A stretch of DNA of 14,925 nucleotides from positions 1 to 14,925 of the forward strand of contig VBJT01000141.1 in the NCBI GenBank assembly GCA_005880075.1, read 5' to 3'. The notes under the pieces were generated by a model. That model saw only the letters and a program-made list of their open reading frames with translations. It was not told the DNA's origin and did not search any database. Below, piece after piece: positions 14,213-14,925 of the stretch. The position numbers and the translations under genes were made by a program. The first letter of the stretch is position 1. Each line of letters begins with the position of its first letter. The DNA comes from Chloroflexota bacterium (lineage in GTDB: Bacteria > Chloroflexota > Dehalococcoidia > SM23-28-2 > RBG-16-64-32).

Positions 14213-14925
14213 TCAGTCGTCTAATTTATGCTCGCTCCGGCATAGAATGCGTGCCCCGGCGGAAACGATCAGCCCGCCGAAGAGCATCCCCAGCAAGACC
14301 GCGAGGCCATCATTCTCAGCCGCGGACTCGGGATTGCCGCCGGTTTCCGGAAAGGCGACCGGGAGCAGCGGTGGCGCTGCGTGCTGGGCGGGGCCCTGAG
14401 CGACGATCAGGCTCACCGGCGTCGGCGCCGGAGCCGGCGTTGAGCGGCGCTCTGTAACCGGCGTGGCGGACGCGGTCGCTTTGGGTGTCGGTGTCTCCGT
14501 CGACAGGCGCTCGGTCGTCGGGGTCGGTGTCGGGGTAGCTTCCTGTGTAGCCGTCGCGGTAGCTGTAGCGGTAGCCGTCGGCGTCGCAGTCGCTGTCGCC
14601 GTCGCTGTAGCGGTAGCCGTCGGCGTCGCCGTAGCCGTCGCCGTCGCCGTCGCTGTAGCGGTAGCCGTCGGCGTCGCTGTCGCTGTCGCCGTCGCTGTAG
14701 CGGTAGCCGTCGGCGTCGCTGTCGCCGTCGCCGTAGCCGTAGCTGTCGGAGTATCCGTCGGCGTGTCTGTCGGCATGGTCGTAGGCGTGTCCGTCGGCGC
14801 GTCGGTCGGTGTCTCCGTCGCCGTCTCTGTCGGCGTCTCCGTCGGCATCTCGCTCGGCGTGGCCGTTGGGATATCGGTTGGCGTTGCTGTTGGCGTATCA
14901 GTCGGCGCGTCGGTAGGCGTCTCCG
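14213..14925 (-). CDS. Sortase-type surface protein with Thr-Pro/Thr-Ala stalk, 5'-truncated by window edge
   Basis: The frame is open to the right edge, so the N-terminal part is outside the window; 236 residues are visible. An in-frame ATG at 14848 lies inside the repeat and is not a likely start. The visible N-terminal part is a stalk of Thr-Pro-Thr-Asp/Glu units turning into long Ala-Thr runs broken by Pro every 14-16 residues. A Thr/Pro/Ser-rich stretch (TPTPTPTTERLSTETPTPK) follows. Near the end is FPETG (codons at 14339-14353), an LPxTG-like sorting signal, then a polar spacer, a membrane helix (GLAVLLGMLFGGLIVSAGARIL) and a short charged tail. Wall or surface anchoring by a sortase is the natural reading, but no sortase is in the window. 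Nearly half of the stalk residues are Thr, making it a strong candidate for O-mannosylation by the PMT enzyme encoded at 7113-8771. Any functional domain would be upstream of the stalk, out of view. Confidence 0.8.
   Translation of the reverse strand, partial: ETPTDAPTDTPTATPTDIPTATPSEMPTETPTETATETPTDAPTDTPTTMPTDTPTDTPTATATATATATPTATATATATATATPTATATATATATATATPTATATATATATATPTATATATATATQEATPTPTPTTERLSTETPTPKATASATPVTERRSTPAPAPTPVSLIVAQGPAQHAAPPLLPVAFPETGGNPESAAENDGLAVLLGMLFGGLIVSAGARILCRSEHKLDD
14562..14741 (-). repeat. Tandem repeat encoding the Ala-Thr stalk (42/48-base periods)
   Basis: A 25-base core beginning GCTGTAGCGGTAGCC (+ strand) starts at 14562, 14604, 14652 and 14694, giving periods of 42, 48 and 42 bases on top of a basic 6-base (Thr-Ala) unit. 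The 42-base blocks at 14562 and 14652 differ at one base. This suggests a recent duplication of a 90-base unit. Confidence 0.85.

Noticed and set aside
14535..14925. CRISPR-like or satellite array
   Set aside because: The short period (6 bases) keeps a Thr-Ala/Thr-Pro reading frame throughout and no unique spacers exist, so it is a coding stalk repeat.

Overview
The window is about 60% G+C and gene-dense, with no stretch over 300 bases lacking a gene. The gene families suggest a bacterium of the phylum Chloroflexota, perhaps Dehalococcoidia-like. The signs are a BtuF-type cobalamin-binding protein, many GTG/TTG starts, tandem zinc ribbons on a membrane protein, and Thr/Ala/Pro-stalk surface proteins with a sortase-like tail. 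This assignment is an inference from gene content. No rRNA, tRNA, CRISPR array or insertion sequence was seen.

Left arm, + strand (1-4491): the C-terminal part of a BtuF-like binding protein; an unrecognised all-helical protein overlapping it by 4 bp; a family 2 glycosyltransferase of the polyprenyl-phosphate-sugar synthase type; an FAD-dependent oxidoreductase; and a GtrA-family membrane protein.

Middle arm, - strand (10168 to 4528, transcribed leftward): a Gpi18-like (COG5542) mannosyltransferase, a PMT-family (GT39) protein O-mannosyltransferase, and a third GT-C-like membrane protein carrying two N-terminal zinc ribbons. These three are packed end to end with overlaps or a 2-base gap. 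A SAM methyltransferase follows with its own convincing promoter. The left and middle arms converge near 4500.

Right arm, + strand (10319-14114): four exported or membrane-anchored proteins. They are a PQQ-type glucose/sorbosone dehydrogenase whose lipoprotein signal lies in a different frame from its body, a single-pass protein with an NTF2-like outer domain, a lamin-tail-domain protein with an Ala/Thr/Pro linker and C-terminal membrane helices, and a single-pass protein with a Ser/Thr/Pro linker and an outer beta-rich domain. A strong inverted repeat, probably a two-way terminator, separates these from a convergent - strand gene that runs off the right edge. That gene encodes a long Thr-Pro/Thr-Ala stalk ending in FPETG, a membrane helix and a short tail.

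Working model (inference): the GT2 enzyme charges a lipid carrier with a sugar, GtrA may help move it across the membrane, and the PMT and Gpi18-like enzymes use it outside the cell. The Thr/Ser-rich stalks encoded alongside would be natural acceptors, so the locus may hold both an O-glycosylation machine and its substrates. The most useful things to check are the frameshift in the sugar dehydrogenase, the zinc-ribbon/GT-C fusion, and whether glycosylation machinery and mucin-like proteins stay together in related genomes.
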